From Pseudogulbenkiania subflava DSM 22618 (GTDB lineage: Bacteria > Pseudomonadota > Gammaproteobacteria > Burkholderiales > Chromobacteriaceae): a DNA stretch of 64,000 nt. Of this stretch, positions 52,095-60,710 are shown piece by piece. The stretch's first letter is position 1; each line of letters opens with the position of its first letter. Where the stretch lies: contig NZ_FXAG01000003.1 of NCBI RefSeq assembly GCF_900177275.1, forward strand, positions 28,509 to 92,508, written 5' to 3'. The position numbers were made by a program, and so were the translations under genes. The notes under the pieces were generated by a model. The model saw only the letters and a program-made list of their open reading frames with translations. It did not search any database and was not told the DNA's origin.

Positions 52095-53332
52095 AGCGGC
52101 AGCGTCACCCGCGCGTGCACCCCGCCCTGGGCGCGGTTGGTCAGTTCCAGCGAGCCCGACAGGCGCGCCAGCGTGGCGTGCGACAGCAGCATGCCGATGC
52201 CGAGCCCGGCCGGCTTGTCGGAGTCGAGCGGCGTCAGTCCGGCGCGGCGCAGCTGCGCGGCGCTGAGGCAGCCCTGGTGGTTGACGATGTCGAGCTGCAG
52301 CGCCTCGCCCTGCAGCCGCGCGCTCACCGTCACCTCGCCGCCGCCGGCCTCGGCGGCGTTGTTGATCAGGTTGAAGAAGGCCGGCCAGAACACCGGTTCC
52401 AACAGCACGCGCGGGTCGTCGCCGGGCGGCGGCTGCCAGTCGAGCCGCACGTCGGGACGCAGGCTGCGCCAGCCGTCGAGGCGCTCGGCCAAGGTGGCGA
52501 ACAAGGGCTGCGCGGCGGGGGCGGGCTCGGCGCCGAGCTTGAGGCGCGCCAGCGCGTCGCGGCACACCGCCAGTTGACGGCGCATCAGCGTCAGGTCGTC
52601 GGCCAGCTCGGCGTTGCCGCCGTGGCTCGCGGCCAGTTCGTCCACCAGCAGCGTCAGGGTGTTGAGCGGGGTGGAGAGCGAGTGCGCGGCGCCGGCCGCC
52701 TGCATGCCGACCGCCACCAGTTGCTCGTCGCGCAGCTGGGTTTCGCGCGCGGCGTCGAGTTCGGCCTCGCGTTCGGCCAACAGCCGCGACAGGTAGGAGA
52801 CGTAGGCGGTGATGAGGCAGGCCGATACCGCGAAGGTGAGCCACATGCCGATGATGTGCAGGTTGAAGACGATGGCGGGCTCGCCGAAGTCGGGCAGTGG
52901 CAGGTGCCAGAAGATCAGGAGGCCGTAGAGCAGCATCGCCAGTGCGGCCAGCAGCCAGGCGAACGCGCCGGGGGCGATCAGCGCGGCGAACAGCACCGGC
53001 GGCAGGAACAGCGAGGCGAGCGGGTTGGCGGCGCCGCCGGTGAGCGCCAACAGCGCCGCCAGCACCAGCACGTCGGCACCGAGGCCGAGCTGGAGGATCA
53101 GCGCGGCACTGCCGCCGCGCCCCAGCCAGTGATCCAGCGCCAGGTTGGCCGCAAGCAGCCCGCCCAGCCCCAGCCCGAGCGGCAGCCAGGGCAGTTCCAC
53201 GCCCGCCAGCGCCGTGCCCAGCACGGTCAGGAACGCGCTCAGCAGCATCACACGCCGCACCAGCGAGAGGCGCCGCACGGCACGCGGCAGGTCGGGGGTG
53301 AGCAGGGTACGGGGCAGGCGCGGGGCGTTCAT
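52007..53332 (-). CDS. regB: redox sensor histidine kinase RegB/PrrB family
   Basis: 441-residue membrane kinase. Six predicted transmembrane segments in residues about 25-180 include the quinone-site motif GGAANPLASLF (compare GGxxNPF of RegB). The H-box is AAHSLSTPLNTL and the ATPase domain has FNLINNAAEAGGG and GLGIGMLLSHATL. The kinase fold appears to end at VHARVTLPLK. The last 26 or so residues (CSEPVSGPPWGEAPHRSP onward) are translated repeat R8, with the stop inside its terminal inverted repeat. Cognate of the adjacent RegA. Divergent from nosR, suggesting redox control of N2O respiration. Confidence 0.9.
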   Translation of the reverse strand: MNAPRLPRTLLTPDLPRAVRRLSLVRRVMLLSAFLTVLGTALAGVELPWLPLGLGLGGLLAANLALDHWLGRGGSAALILQLGLGADVLVLAALLALTGGAANPLASLFLPPVLFAALIAPGAFAWLLAALAMLLYGLLIFWHLPLPDFGEPAIVFNLHIIGMWLTFAVSACLITAYVSYLSRLLAEREAELDAARETQLRDEQLVAVGMQAAGAAHSLSTPLNTLTLLVDELAASHGGNAELADDLTLMRRQLAVCRDALARLKLGAEPAPAAQPLFATLAERLDGWRSLRPDVRLDWQPPPGDDPRVLLEPVFWPAFFNLINNAAEAGGGEVTVSARLQGEALQLDIVNHQGCLSAAQLRRAGLTPLDSDKPAGLGIGMLLSHATLARLSGSLELTNRAQGGVHARVTLPLKTCSEPVSGPPWGEAPHRSPDQGRAARP

Positions 53333-53527
53333 GCGCGCACTTTACCACCTGGCGCCGCCCAGCGGCTGCGGCCGATTGCCGCGGCGCCCGCCCCGCTCCG
53401 GCTTCGGTTATCTCAGATCAAGTCGCTCCCAAGCGCCAGCTTCTATCATGCCGTCATCCTGCCCACCCGGCTGGCCGAGCGTCGCCTCGGCACGACCGGA
53501 TGGCAATTTCCGCGAAAGCCCAGAACC

Positions 53528-55720
53528 ATGAAAGCCCTGCTCCGCCTCGCCGCCCTGTGTTGCGGCCTGCTGCTGGCGACGGCCGCCGAGGCCGGATCCG
53601 GCTCCTACGAAGCCAAGCTGCCCCCCGAACTGTTCGATTCCCCGCGGCTGTGCGACTACGCGCCGTGCCGCGACGTGCTGCCCGGCGCCGACAGCTTCTC
53701 CGAGCGCCAGGGCAAGCCGCCCTTCGTCGAGGGGTACCATACCGTCAACGGCCGGCGCGAGCGCGTCGGCTTCGTGTTCCTGTCCACCGATATCGTCGAC
53801 ATCCCGGCCTACTCCGGCAAGCCGGTGGTGACGCTGATCGGCATGGACAACGCCGGGCGCTACACCGGCTCGAAAATCCTCAAGCACAGCGAGCCGATCC
53901 TGCTGCTGGGCATCCCGGAGGGCGAGCTCACCCGCTTCACGCGCCAGTACCTCGGCAAGCACGTCACCGATAAGCTGGAGATCGGCAAGGGCAGCGATGC
54001 CGGCAACGCCGGGCTGGACGGCATCACCGGCGCCACGGTGACGGTGATCGCGCAGAACCAGGTGATGATGAAGTCGGCGATGAACGTGGCGCGCCAGGTC
54101 GGCATCGTCAAGTCGCAGCCGAAGCCGGCGGCGCGCTTCCTCGACCCGGCCGACAAGCCCGACTGGGCCAAATTGGCCGAAGAAGGCGCGGTGCAGCACC
54201 TCACCGTCAGCCGCAAGCAAGTCGGCCTGCCCGACGACGCCCGCCCCTATCTCGACCTGTGGTTCGGCTACCTCAACCAGCCCACGGTGGGGCGCGCGAT
54301 CCTCGGCGAATCGGGCTACCAGAGCCTGATGGCACGCCTGCAGCCCGGCGAACACGCGCTGTTCATCGTCAACGACGGCAGCGAGTCGTTCAAGGGTTCG
54401 GGCTTCGTGCGCGGCGGCATCTACGACCGCATCCAGGTGCAGCAGGATCTCGACAGCTACACCTTCCGCGACCTCGACTACCTCAACCTGTACGACATCG
54501 CCGCACGCGGCGCGCCGGCCTTCCACGAGTCGGGCATCTTCATCGTGCGCCACGCGCCGAACTTCTCCGCCGCCTACCCGTGGCAACTGGTGTTCCTCGG
54601 CAACAAGATCGACCAGCAGACCGCGCAGAAGACTTTCGCCGCCTTCGAGCGCGAGTACTGGCTGCCGGCGCGCTACCTGCAGGGTGGCCGCCCGCACGTC
54701 GAGCGCCCCGATCCGACCTGGCTCAAGGTGTGGAAGGAGAAGCGCTGGCAGATCGCCGGGTTCGTCGCCTTCCTGCTGACGGTGAGCCTGACCTACGCCC
54801 TGCGCGACAAGCTGGTGCGCCGCTCCTCGCGCAAGGACAAGCGCTGGGTCAGCATTCCGAAATACACCGCCTGGGCGATCAGCGTCGGCTTCGTCGGCTT
54901 CGGCGCCATGGCGCAACCGTCGGTGACGCAGGTGCTGACCTGGGTGCACGCGCTCATCGGCGAATGGCGCTGGGAGCTGTTCCTGTCCGACCCGCTGATC
55001 TTCATCTTCTGGTGGTTCATCCTGTTCAGCGTGCTGCTGTGGGGGCGCGGGCTGTTCTGCGGCTGGCTGTGCCCGTTCGGCTCGCTCACCGAGGGCCTGT
55101 ACAAGATCGTCGCCGCCACCCCGCTCAAGCGCTTCCAGAAGAAGCCCAACGCGCGCCTGCACGCCCGCCTCAAGTGGCTCAAGTACGGCGTGTTCCTGGA
55201 GCTGCTGGGGGTGTCGCTGTACTCGATGACGCTGGCCGAGCAGTTGGCCGAAGTCGAGCCGTTCAAGACCACCTTCCTGGTCGGGGTGCTGCACCGCAGC
55301 TGGCCGTTCGTGCTGTTCTGGACCTTGATCGTCGGCGTGTCGCTGTTCGTCGAGCGTCCGTTCTGCAAGTACCTGTGCCCGCTCGGCGCCAGCCTCGCCA
55401 TCCCGTCGCGCTTCCGCCTGTTCGGCCTCAAGCGCAAGGCCGAGTGCGGTCCGTGCGCCGCCTGCGCGGTAGGCTGCGGTTCGCTCGCCATCGACGACAA
55501 GGGCCGCATCGACCAGAAGGAATGCCTGCTCTGCCTCGACTGCATGGTGATGTACTACGACGACCACGCCTGCCCGCCGCTGGCGCAGGAGCGCAAGCGC
55601 CGTACCAAGGCCGGCCAGGCGCTGACGCCGATCGGCAAGGACGGCTACTTCATCCCGATCACCCCGCTGCCGGCCGAGTCCAAGCCGGCCCGCCCGCAGC
55701 CCAAGAAGGAAACGGTGTGA
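53528..55720 (+). CDS. nosR: NosR, N2O reductase electron-transfer/regulatory flavoprotein
   Basis: 730-residue polytopic membrane protein required for nosZ expression and electron supply. Signal-like N-terminus, periplasmic FMN domain with the flavin-linkage motif GITGATVTV (about 160), and several transmembrane helices between about 410 and 620. Cytoplasmic cluster motifs are CGWLCPFGS and CKYLCPLGA, then CGPCAACAVGC and CLLCLDC. NosR accompanies clade I nosZ. Its TGA overlaps the GTG start of nosD (GTGA). The 195-base spacer to regB contains only a weak half FNR-like site (ATCAA at 53417-53421). Confidence 0.96.
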   Translation: MKALLRLAALCCGLLLATAAEAGSGSYEAKLPPELFDSPRLCDYAPCRDVLPGADSFSERQGKPPFVEGYHTVNGRRERVGFVFLSTDIVDIPAYSGKPVVTLIGMDNAGRYTGSKILKHSEPILLLGIPEGELTRFTRQYLGKHVTDKLEIGKGSDAGNAGLDGITGATVTVIAQNQVMMKSAMNVARQVGIVKSQPKPAARFLDPADKPDWAKLAEEGAVQHLTVSRKQVGLPDDARPYLDLWFGYLNQPTVGRAILGESGYQSLMARLQPGEHALFIVNDGSESFKGSGFVRGGIYDRIQVQQDLDSYTFRDLDYLNLYDIAARGAPAFHESGIFIVRHAPNFSAAYPWQLVFLGNKIDQQTAQKTFAAFEREYWLPARYLQGGRPHVERPDPTWLKVWKEKRWQIAGFVAFLLTVSLTYALRDKLVRRSSRKDKRWVSIPKYTAWAISVGFVGFGAMAQPSVTQVLTWVHALIGEWRWELFLSDPLIFIFWWFILFSVLLWGRGLFCGWLCPFGSLTEGLYKIVAATPLKRFQKKPNARLHARLKWLKYGVFLELLGVSLYSMTLAEQLAEVEPFKTTFLVGVLHRSWPFVLFWTLIVGVSLFVERPFCKYLCPLGASLAIPSRFRLFGLKRKAECGPCAACAVGCGSLAIDDKGRIDQKECLLCLDCMVMYYDDHACPPLAQERKRRTKAGQALTPIGKDGYFIPITPLPAESKPARPQPKKETV

Positions 55721-57000
55721 GCCCGGGCCGGTACAAGGTTGGCCGAAGCGCGCTGCTGTTGGCGCTGTTGGCGGGCCCGGTATCGGCCGCAGTGCTGACA
55801 GTGGCGCCGGGAGGATCGATCCAGGCCGCGCTCGATCGCGCCGCCCCTGGCGACACGGTCGAGGTGGCGCGCGGTCTCTACCGCGAAAACCTGCGCCTCG
55901 CCAAGCCGCTGACGCTGCGCGGTATCGGGCGGCCGACGCTGTCCGGCGGCAACCGTGGCGACACCATCCGCATCGCCGCGCCGGACGTGCGCGTGGAAGG
56001 CTTCATCGTGCGCGACAGCGGCGACGACCTGGGCGCGCAGAACGCCTGCGTCTACCTCGAGCCCGGCGCCGACCGCGTCACCGTGCGCGGCAACGACCTC
56101 AGCTACTGCCTGTTCGGCTTGTGGATCGAGAAGGTGCGCGACGCGCGCATCGAGAACAACCTCATCACCGGCAAGCGCGACTACGCCTCGGTCAACCGCG
56201 GCAACGGCATCCAGCTCTACAACACCGAGGGCGCCGCCATCGTCGGCAACCGCATCAGCTTCGTGCGCGACGGCATCTACGTCGACGTCTCGCACCACGC
56301 GCTGTTTCGCGGCAACACCATCCACGACGCGCGCTACGGCACGCACTACATGAATTCCTACTACAACCGCTGGGAAGGCAACGAGGTCTACCACAACCGC
56401 GGCGGTCTGGCGCTGATGGAAGCGCGCAACCAGGTGGTGGTGAACAACCACGTGTGGGGCAATTCCGACCACGGCATCATGCTGCGCACGCTGCAGGACT
56501 CCGTCGTGGCCAACAACGTGGTGGCCGGCAACGCGCGCGGCCTGTTCGTCTATGACGCCGAGTACAACACGCTGCGCGGCAACCTGGTGATCGGCAACCA
56601 GGTCGGCGTGCACCTGTCGGCGGGCTCGGTGCGCAACGTGGTGACCGACAACGACTTCATCGCCAACCGCGAGCAGATCCGCTACGTCGGCTCGCGCGAC
56701 GAGGAATGGGGCCCGCCGCGCGGCAACCACTGGAGCGACTACCTGGGCTGGGACCGCGACGGCGACGGCCGCGGCGACGTGCCCTACCAGGCCAACGACC
56801 TGGTCGACCGCCTGCTGTGGCGCTATCCCGCCGCCAAGCTGCTGCTCAACAGCCCGGCGGTACAGAGCCTGCGCCTGATCGCACGCCAGTTCCCGCTGCT
56901 GCGCGCCCCCAGTGTGCTCGACCCGCATCCGGCAATGCGCCCGAACCACCCCGGCTGGGCGGCGTGGAGTGCGCCGCGCTACCGCTTTACTTCGCAGTGA
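55717..57000 (+). CDS. nosD: NosD, periplasmic copper-site assembly protein
   Basis: 427-residue secreted right-handed beta-helix protein needed, with NosFY, to build the CuZ centre of N2O reductase. Signal peptide GRSALLLALLAGPVSA, then many parallel beta-helix (CASH) repeats such as GNGIQLYNTEGAAIVGNRIS and NSDHGIMLRTLQDSVVANN. The start is the GTG at 55717, which overlaps the nosR stop and has AAGGA upstream. The signal-peptide coding region contains AAGGTTGGCCGAA (55735-55747), a word repeated elsewhere in the window. Same order, nosRDFYL, as in other denitrifiers, but without nosZ after nosR. Confidence 0.95.
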   Translation: MSPGRYKVGRSALLLALLAGPVSAAVLTVAPGGSIQAALDRAAPGDTVEVARGLYRENLRLAKPLTLRGIGRPTLSGGNRGDTIRIAAPDVRVEGFIVRDSGDDLGAQNACVYLEPGADRVTVRGNDLSYCLFGLWIEKVRDARIENNLITGKRDYASVNRGNGIQLYNTEGAAIVGNRISFVRDGIYVDVSHHALFRGNTIHDARYGTHYMNSYYNRWEGNEVYHNRGGLALMEARNQVVVNNHVWGNSDHGIMLRTLQDSVVANNVVAGNARGLFVYDAEYNTLRGNLVIGNQVGVHLSAGSVRNVVTDNDFIANREQIRYVGSRDEEWGPPRGNHWSDYLGWDRDGDGRGDVPYQANDLVDRLLWRYPAAKLLLNSPAVQSLRLIARQFPLLRAPSVLDPHPAMRPNHPGWAAWSAPRYRFTSQ

Positions 57001-57007
57001 GCCCACC

Positions 57008-57928
57008 ATGAACCCACCCGTGATAGAACTCCACCAGGTCGAACGCCGCTTCGGGACGCTGGCCGCCGTCGACGGCGTCAGCTTCCGCGTCGAACGCGGC
57101 GAGCTGTTCGGCCTCACCGGCCACAACGGCGCCGGCAAGAGCACCCTGTTCAAGATGATGCTGGGGCTGCTCGAACCCAGCGCCGGCAGCGTGCGCGTGC
57201 TGGGCACGCCCACCCGCGGCGCGGCGTTCCGCGCCGTACGCCGCCGCATCGGCTACCTGCCGGAACAGCTGGCGCTGTACGACAACCTGAGCGGCGCCGA
57301 GACGCTGGCCTACTTCGCCCGCCTCAAGGGCGCCAACGCACAACAGGTCGTGCCGCTGCTGGACAAGGTCGGCCTGGCGCACGCCGCCCAGCGCCGCGTC
57401 GGCACCTACTCCAAGGGCATGCGCCAACGCCTGGGCCTGGCGCAGGCGCTGCTCGGCGACCCGCAGCTGCTGTTCCTCGACGAGCCGACCAACGGCCTCG
57501 ACCCCGAGGCGATCCACGCCTTCTACCAGTTGCTCGCCGAGCTGCGCGCGCAGGGGGTGAGCATGATCCTGACCTCGCACATCCTGGCCGAAATCCAGCA
57601 GCGCGTGGACCGCGTCGCCATCCTCAAGGCCGGCAAGCTCGCCGCGCTCGGCAGCGTGGCGCAACTGCGCGAAGCGGCCGCGCTGCCGCTCGGCGTCACG
57701 CTCAGCACCAGCCGCCCGCTTACCGCGGACGAACTGGCCCGGCTCGATCGCCACGCCCCGTTGCGGCAGGCGGCGGACGCCGGCCAGTTGCAGCTCGCCT
57801 GCCCGCCCCTGGCCAAGATGGCGCTGCTGGCGGAAGTGGCGGCGCTGGGCGCGGCGGTGCGCGACGTGCGCCTGGCCGAGCCCTCGCTGGAAGACGTGAT
57901 TCTGGGCTACGCGGGAGTGACGCCATGA
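57008..57928 (+). CDS. nosF: NosF, ABC transporter ATPase for N2O reductase assembly
   Basis: 306-residue ATP-binding protein. Walker A GHNGAGKST, signature YSKGMRQRLGLAQ, Walker B LLFLDEPTNGLD and the switch His in LTSHILAE are all intact. It energises the NosFY transporter, thought to supply sulfur or copper-handling function for CuZ assembly with NosD. It begins 7 bases after nosD and overlaps nosY by four bases (ATGA). Confidence 0.96.
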   Translation: MNPPVIELHQVERRFGTLAAVDGVSFRVERGELFGLTGHNGAGKSTLFKMMLGLLEPSAGSVRVLGTPTRGAAFRAVRRRIGYLPEQLALYDNLSGAETLAYFARLKGANAQQVVPLLDKVGLAHAAQRRVGTYSKGMRQRLGLAQALLGDPQLLFLDEPTNGLDPEAIHAFYQLLAELRAQGVSMILTSHILAEIQQRVDRVAILKAGKLAALGSVAQLREAAALPLGVTLSTSRPLTADELARLDRHAPLRQAADAGQLQLACPPLAKMALLAEVAALGAAVRDVRLAEPSLEDVILGYAGVTP

Positions 57929-58740
57929 TCGACCTCGTCGCCATCCGTACCGTCGCCGCCAAGGAATTCCGCGACCGCCTGCGCAACCGCTGGGTGCTGG
58001 CGGTGAGCGCGGTGTTCACCCTGTTCGCGCTGGTGATCGCCTACTTCGGCGCCGCCCAGCAAGGCGAAGTGGGCCTGCGCGGCATCGAAGTCACCATCGC
58101 CAGCCTGGTCAGCCTGGTGATCTACCTGATCCCGCTGATCGCCCTGCTGCTCGGCTTCGACGCCATCGTCGGCGAGCGCGAACGCGGCTCGCTGGAACTC
58201 TTGCTGTCGCTGCCGATCAGCCGCGCCGAACTGCTGCTGGGCAAGTACAGCGGCCTCGCCGCCGCGCTGAGCATGGCCACGCTGGCGGGCTTCGGCGTCG
58301 CCGGCGTGCTGCTCGCCACGCGCCTGCCCTTCGCCGCGCTCTACCACTACGCCGGCTTCATGCTCTCGGCGCTGCTCTTGGGGCTCGCTTTCCTGTCGCT
58401 GGCGCTGTTGGTCTCGGTGCTCTGCGGCGACCGCACCCGCGCCTCCGGCGCCGCGATCGCGCTGTGGTTTTTCTTCGTGCTGGTGTTCGACCTGCTGCTG
58501 CTGGGGCTCTTGGTGATCCAGGGCGACGGCCCCGCCGGTTCGCTGCTGCCCTGGCTGATGCTGCTCAACCCGGCCGACCTGTTCCGCGCGCTCAACATGT
58601 TCGGCAGCGACGAGCTGCGCGCCTTTTACGGACTGGGCAGCGTGCTGCCCGACCTCATGACCCAACCGCTGTTGCTGGGCGGCCTGCTGACGGGCTGGAT
58701 CGTGGCCCCGCTCGCCGTCGCCCTGTGGAGATTCCGATGA
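57925..58740 (+). CDS. nosY: NosY, ABC transporter permease for N2O reductase assembly
   Basis: 271-residue membrane permease with six predicted helices. It opens with AIRTVAAKEFRDRLRNRW and has the coupling region GERERGSLELLLSLPISR, typical of NosY. It forms the membrane part of the NosDFY complex. ATGA overlaps at both ends (nosF and nosL) show a tightly coupled message. Confidence 0.95.
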   Translation: MIDLVAIRTVAAKEFRDRLRNRWVLAVSAVFTLFALVIAYFGAAQQGEVGLRGIEVTIASLVSLVIYLIPLIALLLGFDAIVGERERGSLELLLSLPISRAELLLGKYSGLAAALSMATLAGFGVAGVLLATRLPFAALYHYAGFMLSALLLGLAFLSLALLVSVLCGDRTRASGAAIALWFFFVLVFDLLLLGLLVIQGDGPAGSLLPWLMLLNPADLFRALNMFGSDELRAFYGLGSVLPDLMTQPLLLGGLLTGWIVAPLAVALWRFR

Positions 58741-59246
58741 AACTACGCACCGCGCTCACGCTCGCGGCGCTGCTGGCCGGCCTCGCCGCCTGCCAGGACG
58801 AACGCGCCGCCAAGACCGACCCGCTCGCCATCAAGCCCGACACCGCCTGCGCGCTCGACGGCATGCTGCTCGCCGACTACCCCGGCTCCAAGGCGCAGAT
58901 CCACTACGCCCAAGGCAAACCGGAATTCTTCTGCGACACCGTGGAGATGTTCTCGCTCTACCTCAAGCCGGAGCAGGCCAAGCGCATCACCGCGCTCTAC
59001 GTGCAGGACATGGGCGCCACCCACGGCCAGGCCGCCAAAGCGGACTGGATCGACGCGCACCAGGCGTTCTACGTGCAGGGCTCGTCGCAGCAGGGCTCGA
59101 TGGGGGCGACGCTGGTACCCTTCGGCCAACGTGCCCAAGCCGACGCCTTCGCCAAACGCTTCGGCGGCAAGGTCCTGGCGTTCGCCGAGATCAAGGCCGA
59201 CATGGTCGGGCTCGACGGCGGCGCCCTTCACGACAGCCATATGTGA
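58737..59246 (+). CDS. nosL: NosL, copper chaperone lipoprotein
   Basis: 169-residue lipoprotein (lipobox LAAC, Cys19) that delivers Cu(I) to N2O reductase. Conserved metal-region segments are CALDGMLLADYPGSKAQIHY and EFFCDTVEMFSLYL, with a Met-rich stretch around VQDMGATHG. Overlaps nosY by four bases. Followed after 7 bases by a pair of small genes not usually found in nos clusters. Confidence 0.94.
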   Translation: MKLRTALTLAALLAGLAACQDERAAKTDPLAIKPDTACALDGMLLADYPGSKAQIHYAQGKPEFFCDTVEMFSLYLKPEQAKRITALYVQDMGATHGQAAKADWIDAHQAFYVQGSSQQGSMGATLVPFGQRAQADAFAKRFGGKVLAFAEIKADMVGLDGGALHDSHM

Positions 59247-59253
59247 GATCACC

Positions 59254-59523
59254 ATGTCCTACCAGAACTTCTTCCGCGACGTCGACACCCCGCTCGCCGA
59301 CGAGATCGACGGCCTGTCCAAACTGATGTACCAACTGCGCGAAAGCCGCCGCGAAATCCTGACGCGCTACGCCGTCGACAGCGAGGAGGCCTTGCTCGAC
59401 GCCATCCACGGCGCGCGCCTGGCGGAACACCCGGCTTATGACGATTACCTGTCTGCCCGGCAATTGCAGCAGCAATTTTTGGCAGTGCGCGACGAAATGA
59501 CACTCAGCCTGGAGAAAGCATGA
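59254..59523 (+). CDS. small helical protein, likely partner of downstream TumE-like protein
   Basis: 89-residue acidic, mostly helical protein (LADEIDGLSKLMYQLRES, EHPAYDDYLSARQLQQQF). I do not recognise a named family. It lies 7 bases after nosL and overlaps the next gene by four bases (ATGA), so the two are translated as a unit. Small helical proteins encoded directly before TumE-family proteins are candidates for the antitoxin. That role is inference; a nos-specific accessory role is the alternative. Base composition falls noticeably toward its 3' end. Confidence 0.55.
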   Translation: MSYQNFFRDVDTPLADEIDGLSKLMYQLRESRREILTRYAVDSEEALLDAIHGARLAEHPAYDDYLSARQLQQQFLAVRDEMTLSLEKA

Positions 59524-59885
59524 AAAGCGCCGTTGATTACGAAATGCTGCGCGATGCGATTATCGACGATTACGGCGAAATATTGGCCGGCGATATTAAC
59601 TTATTCCAGGACGCCATTTCCCTCGAGTTATTAAATGGCACTTTGCTCGAGATCAAAGCGGCGTCGAATAGCGAATATAGTTTCATCTGGAAATACGGCG
59701 CCCATATTCTGCGCCTCGACACCGCGCCGCTGCACCCGGAACTCGCCACCTTCCCGCATCACCTGCACGATGCCGGCGGCGTCGTGCGCCCCGACCCGGT
59801 CACCACGCCGGGACGGCCGCTGGCCGACAACGTGCGGCGGCTGCTCGCTGCGCTGGGACACGACCCGCTGCTCACCGCCGGCTGA
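59520..59885 (+). CDS. TumE-like (toxin-antitoxin family) protein
   Basis: 121-residue protein resembling TumE-type (DUF6516) toxin-family proteins. The diagnostic part is the block WKYGAHILRLDTAPLHPE followed by TFPHHLHDAGGVV. The first 60 codons use AT-rich codons, including TTA leucines rare in this genome (ISLELLNGTLLEI region), suggesting recent acquisition. It overlaps the upstream small gene by four bases, forming a TA-like pair inserted between nosL and nosZ. Toxicity is untested. The family call rests on one motif block, so it is moderate. Confidence 0.55.
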   Translation: MKSAVDYEMLRDAIIDDYGEILAGDINLFQDAISLELLNGTLLEIKAASNSEYSFIWKYGAHILRLDTAPLHPELATFPHHLHDAGGVVRPDPVTTPGRPLADNVRRLLAALGHDPLLTAG

Positions 59886-59902
59886 CACGCCGCAGCCATA
59901 AA

Positions 59903-59926
59903 AAACGGCGGCCACGGCCGCCGTTT
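59903..59926. terminator. terminator between TumE-like gene and cytochrome c
   Basis: AACGGCGGCC/GGCCGCCGTT hairpin with an A run before it. On the minus strand it has six Ts, so it is best suited to end the minus-strand cytochrome transcript and is weaker for the nos transcript. Confidence 0.75.
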
Positions 59927-59960
59927 CGACACTGTCTGGATGCACCACACGGCGCGTATA

Positions 59961-60100
59961 GCCTGTTTCAGTAGGCGAGCGAGCCACAGCAGCTTGAGTG
60001 CTGCCGGAGCACAGGAACCGGAATGTACACGGAGTACATGAGGATTCCGAGCACCGCCAGCGCTCAAGATGCAAAGGCGCAGCCGCCTAATGAAATAGGC
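59961..60100 (-). repeat. dispersed palindromic repeat, copy R9
   Basis: 140-base type B copy. Ends: GCCTGTTTCAGTAGGCG (59961-59977) and, inverted, GCCTATTTCATTAGGCGG (60100-60083). Central arms ATGTAC and GTACAT. It lies 4 bases after the stop of the minus-strand cytochrome gene, between it and the terminator at 59903. Confidence 0.9.
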
Positions 60101-60104
60101 GCTC

Positions 60105-60512
60105 TTACGATACCTTCGACAGCATGTAGTCCACCGCCGCCTTGACGTCGGCGTCCGACAACGCGCTGTTGCCGCCACGTGCCGGCATCGCGCCCTTCTC
60201 GCCGGTGAAGCCTTCCAGCGCGTGCTTGTACAGGGTGTCCTTGCCCTGCGCCACGCGTGCCTGCCAGTCGCCCTTGTTGCCGAGCATCGGCGCGCCGGCG
60301 GCACCGGTCTGATGGCACATCACGCAGGTCTTCTTGAACACATCCTCGCCCGCCTTCAGCGCCGGATCAGCCGCCGCCGTGGTGGTTGCGGCAGGCGCCG
60401 CTGCCGGAGTCGCCGCCGCTTGGGCGGCACCCTCGGTTGCCGCCTCTTTCTTGCCGCAGGCCGCCAGCGTCACCAGGCTCAACAGGGCCAGAACCAGAAC
60501 CTTCTTTTTCAT
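60105..60512 (-). CDS. lipoprotein monoheme cytochrome c (c5-like)
   Basis: 135-residue lipoprotein cytochrome: lipobox LAAC (Cys19), an Ala/Pro/Thr linker (about 25-50), heme site CVMCH (Cys63-His67) and Met ligand in GAMPARGG. It resembles the domains of the diheme cytochrome at 9566-10303. Its position beside nosZ, in the opposite direction, suggests it donates electrons to N2O reductase or another denitrification enzyme; this is inferred from context. The FNR box at 60611 lies in the shared upstream region. Confidence 0.88.
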   Translation of the reverse strand: MKKKVLVLALLSLVTLAACGKKEAATEGAAQAAATPAAAPAATTTAAADPALKAGEDVFKKTCVMCHQTGAAGAPMLGNKGDWQARVAQGKDTLYKHALEGFTGEKGAMPARGGNSALSDADVKAAVDYMLSKVS

Positions 60513-60610
60513 GCTTATCCCCTTAATTCGGAAACCGAAAAAATCGACAGCACCATTTTACCCGCTGCCCGCGCCATTAAAACGGCACCCGGACGGTTTC
60601 TTTTAAAGGC

Positions 60611-60624
60611 TTGATGCGCGTCAA
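60611..60624. promoter_or_regulatory. FNR/DNR-type binding site upstream of nosZ
   Basis: TTGATGCGCGTCAA, a perfect TTGAT-N4-GTCAA palindrome. TGCAAT (60648-60653) is centred 33 bases downstream, compatible with a class II activator position for nosZ, whose ATG is at 60711. The cytochrome c gene is divergent and might share the site. Confidence 0.85.
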
Positions 60625-60710
60625 TTCCAGCGCAGGGTCAAAAGGATTGCAATAGCGGCGAATTTCAAAATCATAAAACACGCTATTTCAGTACACTTGG
60701 AGTGAAAATT

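Noticed and set aside
53408..53421. TTATCTCAGATCAA as an FNR box for nosR
   Set aside because: Only the right half (ATCAA) fits; the left half does not, so it was not listed as a site.
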